Of a stretch of 64,000 bases of DNA, positions 1-9,375 are shown piece after piece. Position numbers and translations under genes: made by a program. The stretch comes from JADGHX01 sp037200125 (GTDB taxonomy: Bacteria > Pseudomonadota > Gammaproteobacteria > Steroidobacterales > Steroidobacteraceae): NCBI GenBank assembly GCA_037200125.1, contig JBBCGS010000002.1, positions 372,001-436,000 on the forward strand, in the 5' to 3' direction. The notes under the pieces were generated by a model that was not told the origin of the DNA, ran no database searches, and was given only the letters and a program-made list of their open reading frames with translations. How positions within the stretch are numbered: the first letter of the stretch is position 1; every line of letters starts with the position of its first letter.

Positions 1-2
1 GT

Positions 3-35
3 TCTCTCGACCAGATGAAACGGTACGAGAGATAA
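3..35 (+). other. possible C-terminal tail of a plus-strand CDS entering from outside the window
   Basis: Frame 3 of the plus strand reads SLDQMKRYER and then TAA at 33-35, which looks like an ordinary protein end. It would converge on ligM. Only ten codons are visible, so neither family nor reality can be established. A minus-strand open frame over the same bases also looks partly protein-like, which lowers confidence. The rest of 36-293 holds one hairpin terminator (annotated separately), a short inverted repeat near 58-76 and GC-rich sequence with no gene I can support. Confidence 0.2.
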
Positions 36-117
36 GGCGGATCGGCGGGGGGTATCGGCTCAGCAATCGCCTGAGCTGCGGGCGTCACCGGCGCCACGCC
101 GAAGAGATCACTGGAGG

Positions 118-147
118 AAAAACGCCGCTACAGCCCGTGTAGCGGCG
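118..147 (-). terminator. hairpin with T-run, second terminator beyond ligM
   Basis: A perfect 10-bp stem (CGCCGCTACA at 123-132 with TGTAGCGGCG at 138-147) encloses a 5-base loop and is followed on the minus strand by five Ts (118-122). That is an intrinsic terminator reading leftward. It lies about 200 bases past the ligM stop and behind a stronger terminator at 294-320, so it may be a fail-safe or may end an unrecognised short transcript. Confidence 0.55.
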
Positions 148-293
148 CTATGGGTATCGAGACCCCGTTCAAACGCCCTCGTGTGCGATGGGCGAGACTT
201 CGTAGTTCAACCGCCGCCGCACTGGCGGCGGCGGCGATCCTGCACCCCGGAAATTTCTTCCAGCATCGGGACTAATGCGGATACCGCCCAAAG

Positions 294-320
294 AAAAAGG
301 GGGCGGATCGCTCCGCCCCC
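294..320 (-). terminator. Rho-independent terminator of the ligM operon
   Basis: A 9-bp GC-rich stem (GGGGGCGGA at 299-307 with TCCGCCCCC at 312-320) with a 4-base loop is followed on the minus strand by TTTTT (294-298). It starts 28 bases after the ligM stop codon and ends the methyl/SAM block. The stem could also act weakly in the plus direction. Confidence 0.8.
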
Positions 321-347
321 TCTTCCCGTCATCGCTCGAAGCAGCGA

Positions 348-1751
348 TTACTTCTTTGCCGTGCGCCAGCCTTCGGCATACGTGTCGCGAGCGACACTGC
401 TGAACGGAACCGGCGAAACACGAACCTGCACGTCGAGCTGCTTGTGCCGCTCGACCGTCACCTTCTTGGTGCCGCCGTTGGGCTCGCCCCAGACCAGCGA
501 CAGGATTTCGTTTTCCTTGATGTCCGGGTTCACGACGCCGAGCGTGAGGGCGCGGCGCTCGTTGTAGCTGTAGCCACCGAACATGGAGTAGCCGACCGTC
601 TTGCCGCTCTTGTCCTTCACCGTATCGAACGACGAGGAGCCGTAGTTCGCGATCGGCAGGTCGAAGAACTTGTAGTTTTCTTCGCCCGGCTGGAAGAGCG
701 AGGCGTAGATCTTCGCCATGTCTTCGCCATTCCACTCGAAGGTCACCTTGCGGCGGTTCTTCGACGGGTCACCGGCGAACTTCTTCAGCGCATCCGCGCC
801 GATGAAGTCATGGTCGAACTTCACGAACGGGCCGTAACCGAGGTCGTACGGCGTCGTGTAGTAGTCCTCGATCTTGTCGGAGACATACGAACCCGCGATC
901 GAACCGGTGGCTTCGTAGCCGTTCGCCGGCAGCCACTCGCGGTACTTCTTCATGCTGTCGCCCGAGTACACGGCCGGCAGGGGTGACGGAATCCAGCCCG
1001 ACTCGCACGTGTTCGACGCGTAGGCGCGCGAACCGACCGGGACGATGCCGAACTCTTCACCTTCCTTGAGGATGGTGTCGCGGATGAAATCGCGATCTTC
1101 GTATGGGCCCCAGATCTCGAGGCCCGGCGCGCCGGCCATGCCGTGACGCAGGGCGCGGACCTTCTTCCCGCCGATGTTGATGTAATCCATCCGGAAGAAC
1201 TTCACCTCGGGGATCGGCCCCTTGTTGAGCTTGGTGAAGATCTTGGCCGCGTTCGGGCCCTGGATCTGGTAGCGATAGTGACGGCGCGTGACGGCGTTGC
1301 CGCGCGGGTGCGAGGGCGAACGGTCGTCACGGATGATGTCGACCTTGAAGCCGCCCGTTTCCGCATGGAACTGCAGCCAGTTCACGGTCGGGGCGCGGCC
1401 GACGAACACGAACTCGTCCTTCGCGAGGTAGAACAGGATGCCGTCGCCGATGACGTAGCCGTCGTAGCTGATCGGCACCATCTGCTTCGCCATCTCCGGC
1501 ACGAAGTTGTTGAAGCTGTTGATCGTGGTGTACGAGCAGAGCTTCAGCGCGTCCGGGCCCTTGATGGTGAGCTCGGCCATGTGGTGCGACTGATCGAACA
1601 GCACGGCGGTGTCGCGCCAAGCCTTCTGCTCGTCGCGCCAGTTGTAGTACTCGGACGGCACCACCGGATAAACGTAGGCGCCAATGCGAGAATTGCGCAG
1701 CAGGTTGACCGGATTGCCGGCCGCCTTCAATACGCTTTCCAGGTTACTCAT
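348..1751 (-). CDS. ligM: tetrahydrofolate-dependent vanillate/3-O-methylgallate O-demethylase (LigM-like)
   Basis: This 467-residue protein belongs to the GcvT/aminomethyltransferase fold. Its length and overall sequence resemble LigM of Sphingobium SYK-6 and the related syringate demethylase DesA. These enzymes move the aryl methyl group of vanillate (or 3-O-methylgallate) to tetrahydrofolate, giving protocatechuate (or gallate) and 5-methyl-THF in the cytosol. The start ATG at 1751 has a GAGG box about 11 bases upstream. It is the last gene of the minus-strand block metF-adenosine kinase-metK-ahcY-folD-ligM and is followed directly by a strong terminator. The folate and SAM neighbours fit a demethylase that feeds methyl-THF. 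Preference for vanillate over syringate cannot be read from the sequence. A plain glycine-cleavage T protein is unlikely because gcvH and gcvP are absent and the sequence is LigM-like. Confidence 0.88.
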   Translation of the reverse strand: MSNLESVLKAAGNPVNLLRNSRIGAYVYPVVPSEYYNWRDEQKAWRDTAVLFDQSHHMAELTIKGPDALKLCSYTTINSFNNFVPEMAKQMVPISYDGYVIGDGILFYLAKDEFVFVGRAPTVNWLQFHAETGGFKVDIIRDDRSPSHPRGNAVTRRHYRYQIQGPNAAKIFTKLNKGPIPEVKFFRMDYINIGGKKVRALRHGMAGAPGLEIWGPYEDRDFIRDTILKEGEEFGIVPVGSRAYASNTCESGWIPSPLPAVYSGDSMKKYREWLPANGYEATGSIAGSYVSDKIEDYYTTPYDLGYGPFVKFDHDFIGADALKKFAGDPSKNRRKVTFEWNGEDMAKIYASLFQPGEENYKFFDLPIANYGSSSFDTVKDKSGKTVGYSMFGGYSYNERRALTLGVVNPDIKENEILSLVWGEPNGGTKKVTVERHKQLDVQVRVSPVPFSSVARDTYAEGWRTAKK

Positions 1752-1821
1752 ATCTAACAGACCTCTTCTGAATTAACTTTTAATCGATGGGTAAGGGATT
1801 CGTGGTTTTCCGTGGACGGCG

Positions 1822-2712
1822 TCAGCCCGTGATAGGGAGACCCTTTCTCAGGAACGCGGCATCCACGGTGTTTGAAAGCAGTACTGCGATGGTCATGGGA
1901 CCGAGGCCGCCCGGGACCGGGGTGATGTAGGCGGCACGTTCCGCCGCGGCGGCGTAGCCCACATCTCCAACCAGCTTCCCGTTCGGCATGCGGTTGATGC
2001 CCACGTCGAATACCGCCGCTCCCGGCCGAATCCATTCACCCGGAACAAACTCAGGCTTGCCCACGCCGACCACCACGATTTCGGCGCGCTCGACTTCGGC
2101 GCGCACGTCTTTCGTGCCGGTGTGGCACACGGTCACCGTCGAACGCGCGAGCAGCAGCTCCAGCGCCATCGGACGGCCCACGATGTTCGAAGCACCGACC
2201 ACGACGGCGCGCTTGCCGACGAGATCGATACCGTAAGTCTTCGCAAGAACGATCACGCCGTACGGCGTGCACGGACGCAGCTTCGGGCGCTTCTGCGCCA
2301 GCATGCCCGTGTTGTAAGGGTGGAAACCATCCGCATCTTTCGCGGGATCGATGGTGTCCATGATCTTGTCGGCGTCGAGCCCTTTGGGCAGCGGCATCTG
2401 GATGAGAATGCCGTCGACGCGCTCGTCTTCATTCAGCTTCTTCACCAGCGCGAGCAGCTCGGCTTCGCCCGTGGTGGGCGGCAGGTCGTGCGAGAACGAC
2501 TCGATGCCGATTTCCGCGCAGGCCTTGCGCTTGCTGCTGACGTAGACCTTGGAAGCCGCATCTTCGCCCACCAGCACCACCGCGAGGCCCGGCTTGCGGC
2601 CGAACTTCGCGGCGAATGCGCCGGCGCGCACGCCCGTCTGCTGACGCAGGCTGGCGGCCGTCGCTTTGCCGTCGAGAATGGCGGCTTTGTTTTCTTTCAG
2701 AACAGAAGACAT
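1822..2712 (-). CDS. folD: bifunctional methylenetetrahydrofolate dehydrogenase/methenyltetrahydrofolate cyclohydrolase
   Basis: FolD interconverts 5,10-methylene-THF, 5,10-methenyl-THF and 10-formyl-THF in the cytosol. At 296 residues it has the usual length. The substrate-site region reads YVSSKRKACAEIGI (Y-x3-K motif), and the dinucleotide-binding segment reads VVGASNIVGRPMA. The C-terminal motif TPVPGGLGPMT is diagnostic. It sits 70 bases upstream of ligM and downstream of ahcY and repeat copy A. Together with MetF it can oxidise methyl-THF made by LigM toward formyl-THF and formate. This step connects the demethylase to the formate dehydrogenase operon further along the same strand. Confidence 0.95.
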   Translation of the reverse strand: MSSVLKENKAAILDGKATAASLRQQTGVRAGAFAAKFGRKPGLAVVLVGEDAASKVYVSSKRKACAEIGIESFSHDLPPTTGEAELLALVKKLNEDERVDGILIQMPLPKGLDADKIMDTIDPAKDADGFHPYNTGMLAQKRPKLRPCTPYGVIVLAKTYGIDLVGKRAVVVGASNIVGRPMALELLLARSTVTVCHTGTKDVRAEVERAEIVVVGVGKPEFVPGEWIRPGAAVFDVGINRMPNGKLVGDVGYAAAAERAAYITPVPGGLGPMTIAVLLSNTVDAAFLRKGLPITG

Positions 2713-2802
2713 TCAGGTTCTCTTTGTTTGGCGCGCTACGCGCGCCGATCGCTCGAAAGCGGCGCCGCCGTTCGCGGGCAACGGCGGCGCCGGCTACTTC
2801 AC

Positions 2803-2882
2803 CGGAAAAAAGTCGCCCGCGGCGCTTTTTTCAAGACCCTGCACGGTTGCCGGCGGCAAAAAGCGTGGTTTTCGCCGCCTGC
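2803..2882 (+). repeat. two-hairpin intergenic repeat, copy A
   Basis: The copy begins GGAAAAAAGTCGCC, continues with the pairing arm GGCGCTTTTTTC (hairpin 1, 2804-2832), and then CCGGCGGCAAAAAGCG with its partner TTTTCGCCGCC (hairpin 2, 2850-2879). The same two modules in the same order occur at 16206-16313, 55136-55244 and 58747-58852, and module 1 alone at 62418-62455. Copy A lacks the third palindromic module CGTAGCTACG. It lies between the ahcY stop and the folD start, where hairpin 1, with A/T runs on both sides, could act as a terminator or attenuator. Confidence 0.75.
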
Positions 2883-2902
2883 TCCGCAGGTACTCTTTTC
2901 AC

Positions 2903-4333
<1,431 letters not shown>

Positions 4334-4351
4334 ACGTCAGTTCTCCAATAA

Positions 4352-4432
4352 CAAGAACGAGCGCCGTGTTGATGATTCCGCGTTCTCCTGAGCCTGGCAG
4401 GCAACCCTGCTGCAGCGCCCCTCAGGAGCCCG
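4352..4432 (-). promoter_or_regulatory. SAH riboswitch upstream of ahcY
   Basis: Read on the minus strand, the leader has the outer stem CTCCTGAG / CTCAGGAG. The conserved core GGGGCGCTGCAGCAGG precedes a CAGG/CCTG inner stem and CCAGGCTCAGG. A 3' segment CAACACGGCGCTC can form the pseudoknot with the GGGCGCT core. This order and wording match the SAH riboswitch consensus. The aptamer ends about 20 bases before the ahcY ATG at 4333 and just above its GGAGAA ribosome site, so control of translation start by SAH binding is plausible. SAH riboswitches normally turn ahcY and methionine-cycle genes on. Confidence 0.9.
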
Positions 4433-4466
4433 TGGCGGTCGCGCTCAGCGCGCGACCTGAAACTCA

Positions 4467-5639
4467 TCAGGCGGCCTTTACGCTCTTGCCCTCCGCGGCG
4501 AGCGCCTCGGCGCGATCGGTCTTCTCCCAGCTGAACTCCGGCTCCGTGCGGCCGAAGTGGCCGTACGCCGCCGTCTTCCGGTAAATCGGACGGGCGAGAT
4601 CGAGCATCTCGCGCAGGCCATAGGGTGTGAGGTCGAAGTGAGCACGCACGATCTGCGTGAGACGCTCACGCGACAGGCGGCTCGTGCCGAACGTCTCGAT
4701 CATGATCGAGGTCGGCTCGGCGACACCGATGGCGTACGACACCTGCACTTCGCACTTCTCCGCGAGACCCGCGGCGACGATGTTCTTCGCGACGTAGCGC
4801 GCGGCATAGGCAGCCGAACGGTCGACCTTCGAAGGATCCTTGCCCGAGAACGCGCCGCCACCGTGGCGGGCATAGCCGCCGTAGGTGTCGACGATGATCT
4901 TGCGACCGGTCAGGCCACAGTCGCCCACCGGGCCACCGACGACGAAGCGACCCGTCGGGTTGATGTGGTACTTGGTGCGCTTGTCGATCCACTTGGTCGG
5001 CAGCACCGGCTTCAGGATCTCTTCCATCACCGCTTCACGCAGCGCCTTCGTGGAGACGTCATCGCTGTGCTGGGTGGACAGCACGACAGCCTCGATGCCA
5101 ACCGGCTTGTCGTCTTCGTAACGCAGGGTGACCTGGCTCTTCGCATCAGGGCGCAGGAAGGACAGCTTGCCCTTCTTGCGCACGTCCGCCTGCTTCTTCA
5201 CCAGCCGATGCGCCAGCGCGATCGGCGCGGGCATCAGCACGTCCGTCTCGTTGGTGGCGAAGCCGAACATCAGGCCCTGGTCGCCAGCGCCCTGCTTCTT
5301 CTCGTCCTTGCGATCGACGCCCTGCGCGATGTCGGGCGACTGCTTGCCGATGATGTTGATCACGCCGACGCTTGCGCCGTCGTAACCCATGTCGGAAGAG
5401 TCGTAGCCGATCTCGAGGATCGTCTTGCGGATCAGCGCCTCGAACTCGACGGAGGCGGTGGTGGTGAGCTCGCCGGCCACGATGGCGACGCCGGTTTTCA
5501 CCAGGGTCTCGACCGCGATACGGGCACGCTTGTCCTGCGCGATGACTGCATCGACCACGGCATCGGAGATGGCATCGGCCATCTTGTCCGGATGGCCTTC
5601 GGAAACCGACTCGGACGTAAACAGGTAGTTGTTCGCCAC
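4467..5639 (-). CDS. metK: S-adenosylmethionine synthetase (methionine adenosyltransferase)
   Basis: This enzyme makes SAM from methionine and ATP. Signatures are SESVSEGHPDKMADAISD at the N-terminus, the hexapeptide GAGDQG, and the glycine-rich loop ARHGGGAFSGKDPSKVDRSA. I chose the GTG at 5639 (V-A-N-N-Y-L), which gives 390 residues, the family length. The frame stays open upstream, but that extension is unlike MetK. An AGCAGG ribosome site precedes the GTG. It sits between adenosine kinase and the ahcY riboswitch and completes a SAM cycle here. The 5' leader contains TAGAAT near 5704-5709, which could be a -10 box, but no matching -35 was seen. Confidence 0.96.
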   Translation of the reverse strand: MANNYLFTSESVSEGHPDKMADAISDAVVDAVIAQDKRARIAVETLVKTGVAIVAGELTTTASVEFEALIRKTILEIGYDSSDMGYDGASVGVINIIGKQSPDIAQGVDRKDEKKQGAGDQGLMFGFATNETDVLMPAPIALAHRLVKKQADVRKKGKLSFLRPDAKSQVTLRYEDDKPVGIEAVVLSTQHSDDVSTKALREAVMEEILKPVLPTKWIDKRTKYHINPTGRFVVGGPVGDCGLTGRKIIVDTYGGYARHGGGAFSGKDPSKVDRSAAYAARYVAKNIVAAGLAEKCEVQVSYAIGVAEPTSIMIETFGTSRLSRERLTQIVRAHFDLTPYGLREMLDLARPIYRKTAAYGHFGRTEPEFSWEKTDRAEALAAEGKSVKAA

Positions 5640-5791
5640 GTGTGAAATCCTGCTTCTGTTTGAGCTATCAGGGTTGCCGTCCCGGGGGGCCGGCGGGCCC
5701 GCGATTCTACCGGACAGCGGGGCGCGGGCGTGCCCCAAAAAGCCGGTATGACACTGTCTCGACGCGCTCCGACCGCATCACGGGACGCTCC

Positions 5792-6747
5792 TCACAGGGC
5801 GGCCTTGGCCGCGACGCCGGCGCCAAAGCTCTTGTCGAGCCGCTGGGCAAACTCGGCGCGCGTAAACGTATGGTTCTGCGGACCCCGGGTCTCGATCTTG
5901 ATGGCCCCCAGGAGCGAGGCGATCCGCCCGGTCGTCTGCCAGTCGAGCCCATGAAGCAGGCCGTGGAGGATGCCGGCGCGATAGGCATCGCCGCATCCGG
6001 TAGGGTCCACGACCGCTTTGGGCGTGGCGCAGGGGATGGTGATCGCATCATCCCTGGTGTGGATCGTGGAGCCTTGCGATCCCAACGTCACGATCAGGGC
6101 ATCCACCTGCGTAACCACGTCTTTGAGAGTCCAGCCGGTCTTCTGCTGGAGCATCTGCCATTCGTATTCGTTCACCGCCACCCAGGTGGCCTGGGAGACG
6201 AAGCGTTCCAGGTCTTCCTTGCCGAACATCGGCAGGCCCTGGCCGGGGTCGAAGATGAAGGGGATCTTCGCCGCCGCGAACTGTTCGGCGTGCTGGATCA
6301 TCCGTCGCGCCCGTCCGGCGCGACGATGCCGACGGTCACCCCGGGGGCGTCGGTCACCTTGTTTTCGTGCGACAGCATCATCGCGCCCGGGTGGAACGCG
6401 GTGATCTGGTTGTCGTCCCGGTCGGTGATGATGAAGGCCTGGGCGGTGTGCTCGGCGTCGATCACCTTCACGTGATTCGTCGGCACCCCGGCCTTCTTCA
6501 TCCACTCGGCGTAGGCCGCGAAATCCTTGCCCACGGTCGCCATCGGCAAACCCGGGTCGCCGAGGAGGTGCAGGTTGTAGGCGATGTTGCCCGCGCAGCC
6601 GCCGAACTCGCGCCGCATCTGCGGCACGAAGAACGAGACGTTCAGGATGTGCAGCTGGTCCGGCAGCAGGTGGTTCTTGAACTGGTCGCCGAACACCATG
6701 ATCGAGTCATAGGCGATCGAGCCACAGATGAGCGCTTTGCCGTTCAT
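5792..6747 (-). pseudogene. PfkB-family kinase, probably adenosine kinase, interrupted by one frameshift
   Basis: Two adjacent frames together encode about 318 residues of a ribokinase-fold kinase of the type annotated as adenosine kinase in proteobacteria. The N-terminal part (from ATG 6747) carries the GGCAGNIAYN substrate/lid region. The C-terminal part carries the catalytic motif DPTGCGDAYRAG. The frames switch near 6302-6304, where GACGGATGATC would restore the frame if one more G were present. The first frame ends there at TGA 6298-6300. Its role would be to convert adenosine from AhcY to AMP. The break is at a G run and both halves are well preserved, so a sequencing error or a very recent mutation is likelier than an old pseudogene. 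Confidence 0.85.
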
Positions 6748-6765
6748 GAGTGGCTCACAGGACTG

Positions 6766-6789
6766 ACGGGGTTCGCGGCCGAACCCCGT
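6766..6789. other. perfect inverted repeat in the leader of the kinase gene
   Basis: ACGGGGTTCG (6766-6775) pairs perfectly with CGAACCCCGT (6780-6789) around a 4-base loop. It lies in the 136-base gap between metF and the kinase start. There is no T-run on the minus strand, so it is not a classical terminator. It could be an RNA-stability hairpin or part of a leader control element. Confidence 0.5.
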
Positions 6790-6883
6790 ACGGACAGCGG
6801 CGCGGTGCGCCGTTGAGAAATCATATTCACGCCGTTCCTTGTCCCAGCTTCAGTCAGCTCTCGTCAGGGTTATCAATTTCAAA

Positions 6884-7807
6884 TCAGGTCGACGCCATCT
6901 CGAACTTGTCGTTCTCGCCGATCTCGAACTGGCCGTCCTGCACCTGTCGCAGCCACTTCGCCGTCGAGAGCACGCCGCCGAAGGCAAAAATGTGCGGGCG
7001 GACGATACGCGCGACACCGTGCTGCTCGCAACCGCGCAGCATCGCCACCATCATCTGGTCCGCGCCGACAGCCATGCGGGCGAGGTTCGCCATCGCGGTG
7101 AGATTGCCCATCACCTTGTTGAGCGAGGCGCCCACGCCGCACGCCACCGCGTACTTGATGAGCTTCGTGATCGGCGTCGGGCCGGCCACACCGATGCTGA
7201 TCGGCATCGTGACGCCCTGCTGCTCGAGGCTCTTCGCCCAGCGGCAGTTGATGTCGGCATCGAAGCTGAACTGCGTTGCGATCTGCGCCTTCACGCCCGT
7301 GCGCTCGCTCCACGCCTGCTTGTACTTCAGAGCGGCGAGGAGCTCCGCATCGTCGACGTGCTTGTGACCTTCCGGATGGCCGGCGACCGACGCCACCTTG
7401 ATGCCGGACTGCTCGATCGCGCCCGTCGCGATGACTTCCAGCGTGCTCTTGTACGCCGGCGGGTTCGGCGGATCGCCCGCTACGAGGAGGACTTGCTCGA
7501 CGCCGGCTTCCGTGAGCTGGCCAAGCGCCGTACGCAGGGCCCTCTCACTCTCGAGCCGTCGGGCGACAATGTGGGGCGAGGCTCGGAAGCCAAGCTGCTG
7601 AACCTGGATAGCGACGCGCACAACATCGTCGAGGGACGCCTTGGGCGTGTGTGCAACATAGATCGTGATCCCCTTCGGAAGGACGCCAACGAGCTCCGGG
7701 ACGGTCTTCTCGTCCATCGTGGAAATTTCGGTGGAAGCCGCGCGAGCGAACTCGACCACACGGCTCTTCATATCCTGTACGCCAAGCGGCGCAACCCTTG
7801 CGTTCAT
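6884..7807 (-). CDS. metF: methylenetetrahydrofolate reductase-like protein (MetF family, short form)
   Basis: This 307-residue protein shows the MTHFR TIM-barrel pattern: LLVAGDPPNPP for the folate/flavin loop, TQFSFDADINCRWAKSL in the position of the usual Q-F-x-F-D signature, and PISIGVAGPT. It is clearly divergent from enterobacterial MetF. A MetF-type gene also accompanies ligM in Sphingobium SYK-6, where the C1 unit is passed on through folate. Here the enzyme could oxidise 5-methyl-THF from LigM or supply methyl-THF for methionine. The direction is inferred. The start ATG has GAGG upstream. It follows the methyltransferase-like gene by 20 bases and is probably co-transcribed with it. 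Confidence 0.85.
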   Translation of the reverse strand: MNARVAPLGVQDMKSRVVEFARAASTEISTMDEKTVPELVGVLPKGITIYVAHTPKASLDDVVRVAIQVQQLGFRASPHIVARRLESERALRTALGQLTEAGVEQVLLVAGDPPNPPAYKSTLEVIATGAIEQSGIKVASVAGHPEGHKHVDDAELLAALKYKQAWSERTGVKAQIATQFSFDADINCRWAKSLEQQGVTMPISIGVAGPTPITKLIKYAVACGVGASLNKVMGNLTAMANLARMAVGADQMMVAMLRGCEQHGVARIVRPHIFAFGGVLSTAKWLRQVQDGQFEIGENDKFEMAST

Positions 7808-7827
7808 TCAAACCTCATGGAAGAAAA

Positions 7828-9012
7828 TCAGATCTTTCGCCGGGTGACGGTGAAAGTTTCGTCGTTGAACCACAGGCCACCGTACTTCTGCAGCACGGAC
7901 TGGGTGGCCTGCAGATACGCCCCATTGGTGACGACCGGCTCGAGCCGTTCGTCTTCAATTTGATTTACGTAGATCGCGGCGTTCCAGGCGGCGAATAGAG
8001 TCGACGTGCCGATGCGATCCGAAATCTCCGACGGCAGCGTGTGCATCTCGTAGCGGAAGATCGCCTTGTCGTCCGGCAGCGCGGTGAGCTGGAAGTCGCG
8101 CGCGTCGCGGCCGAGCTCGTTCTTCAGCGCCGTGAGCAAGGCGTGGCGATCCACCTTGAACGGCTCTTCGCCCGGCCAGAGCTTCTGGATGATTTCGAGC
8201 GCCGGATCGCGCCCGCAAGACTGGATCGCGAGCAGGCGGCCGCCGGCGGCAAGACTGCGCGTGAGCGGCGCGAGCACTTTCTGCGCCTTGAACTCGGCGG
8301 ACATGCGAGCGCGCCACGGCTGTGAGGCGAGAATGAGGTCGTAGCTTTCGAAGATGCGGCCCGGCTTCGGGATCACGCTGTCGAGCAGGAACTTGTGATC
8401 TTCGCGATAGATGATGAGCACCGACGGGCGCACATACATCGGATTGCCGGACTTCGCGTTCGGCTTCGTCTGCCAGCCGTAGCTGATCGTGGGGCCGAGC
8501 TCTTCGATCTGTTCGGCGTACTCGTGCGCCGAGTTGCCGGTGAGGCGCACTTCCTGCCAGTTGAGCGCCGCGGCGAGCTGCGTGTCGCGCGGCATGAGGC
8601 GCGGCGCTTCGGCGTAGTTCAGGTTGGTGATGACGAGCACGGTGGCCGGGTGCTCGTAGAAACGATCCGGCATCTTCTCGAGGCCGAGGCGCACGTCTTC
8701 GAGGCTGATTTCCTTCGCGACGGCGAGCAGCGGCACGGTGGGGAACGAGCGATGCGTGCTGCGCATGATCCGCGACAGCACCGTGGCGTCGCCCATGCCG
8801 GCGTCGAAGATACGCAGGGCCGGCGGCGAGGGTCGGATGTGCGTCAGCTCCTGGGCCACACGCCGGGCGATGGCGGCCTTTTCGTTACAGGTGCTCACGA
8901 ACGACAGGTATTTCTGGCGATTGTCGTAGAAGCGGAACGGCGGGGACGGCGAATCGACAGCCGTACTACCGGCCGTCAACGCACTTGCGGCTGCGTCACG
9001 GGCGACGTTCAT
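7828..9012 (-). CDS. SAM-dependent methyltransferase-like protein of unknown role
   Basis: This 394-residue protein has a Rossmann-type methyltransferase core: motif I FDAGMGDATVL (D70-x-G-x-G-D75), an acidic segment near 100-110, SYDLILASQPW as the motif IV region, and a strand ending LAAGGRLLAIQS. About 35 residues of low-complexity N-terminus precede FRFYDNRQKYLSF. It is the first gene of the minus-strand methyl block, 20 bases before metF. No substrate can be assigned. Its position beside metF, metK and ahcY suggests that it consumes SAM or handles a methyl group linked to the same pathway. The start ATG at 9012 has a GAGG box about 13 bases upstream. Confidence 0.7.
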   Translation of the reverse strand: MNVARDAAASALTAGSTAVDSPSPPFRFYDNRQKYLSFVSTCNEKAAIARRVAQELTHIRPSPPALRIFDAGMGDATVLSRIMRSTHRSFPTVPLLAVAKEISLEDVRLGLEKMPDRFYEHPATVLVITNLNYAEAPRLMPRDTQLAAALNWQEVRLTGNSAHEYAEQIEELGPTISYGWQTKPNAKSGNPMYVRPSVLIIYREDHKFLLDSVIPKPGRIFESYDLILASQPWRARMSAEFKAQKVLAPLTRSLAAGGRLLAIQSCGRDPALEIIQKLWPGEEPFKVDRHALLTALKNELGRDARDFQLTALPDDKAIFRYEMHTLPSEISDRIGTSTLFAAWNAAIYVNQIEDERLEPVVTNGAYLQATQSVLQKYGGLWFNDETFTVTRRKI

Positions 9013-9187
9013 TGCGTCGTTACCCCCTCGGTTTGGAATTGTTCGTGCCTCTCGAACGGAGCCGACGGTACGCCCGGTGCGGGGTGGGGCGAAAATCGAT
9101 TGTGGGGATAGGAGTTATTCGCTCGGCGAATACCCCACCCCCGTTATGTACCGGGGGCGGGCGAAGAGCGGGAGCAGAGCAAGGAAA
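9013..9187. other. non-coding stretch upstream of the methyl block
   Basis: Nothing recognisable as a gene is seen between the start of the methyltransferase-like gene and the REP-like repeats. The sequence should hold the promoter of the minus-strand methyl operon, but I could not identify convincing -35/-10 boxes. Together with 9188-9370 this makes a 363-base gap. Confidence 0.4.
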
Positions 9188-9370
9188 CCCTCAATTGCCG
9201 GCGGCTGAAGAGGCGCCATCGCGGGCGCAGGCCGTCTGGTAAAGGCCCCTGGGTGGGCAAGCCGCTCTCAGCCGCCCGGCGATTGAGGGCTTCTTCGCTT
9301 CCTGGCGATTGAGGACTCTCTTCGCTTCCTGGAGACTGAGGGCTCTTCTTCGCTTCCCGGTGATTGGGAG
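9188..9370. repeat. REP-like inverted pair followed by degenerate tandem repeats
   Basis: An inverted pair is formed by TCAATTGCCGGCGGCTGA (9191-9208) and TCAGCCGCCCGGCGATTGA (9268-9286). It is followed by three degenerate tandem units of about 26-29 bases built on CTTCGCTTCCTGGCGATTGAG (9290-9370). The same CTCAGCCGCCCGGCGATTGA word recurs at 26654-26673. An open frame through the tandem units (PQSPGSEE repeated) is produced by the repeat itself and has no other support. The array sits directly downstream of the exported-protein gene. Confidence 0.7.
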
Positions 9371-9375
9371 CTTCT

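Noticed and set aside
1..117. minus-strand open frame with protein-like text at the window edge
   Set aside because: Third-position GC is only moderate, the plus strand also gives a plausible protein end, and no start or ribosome site is visible.
5640..5791. possible SAM riboswitch or promoter before metK
   Set aside because: The leader contains TAGAAT and a GATAGCTCAAA word, but it cannot be folded into any SAM riboswitch class I know, and no -35 box fits.
9265..9370. possible CRISPR array
   Set aside because: The units are degenerate, directly abutting, and have no spacers of constant length.
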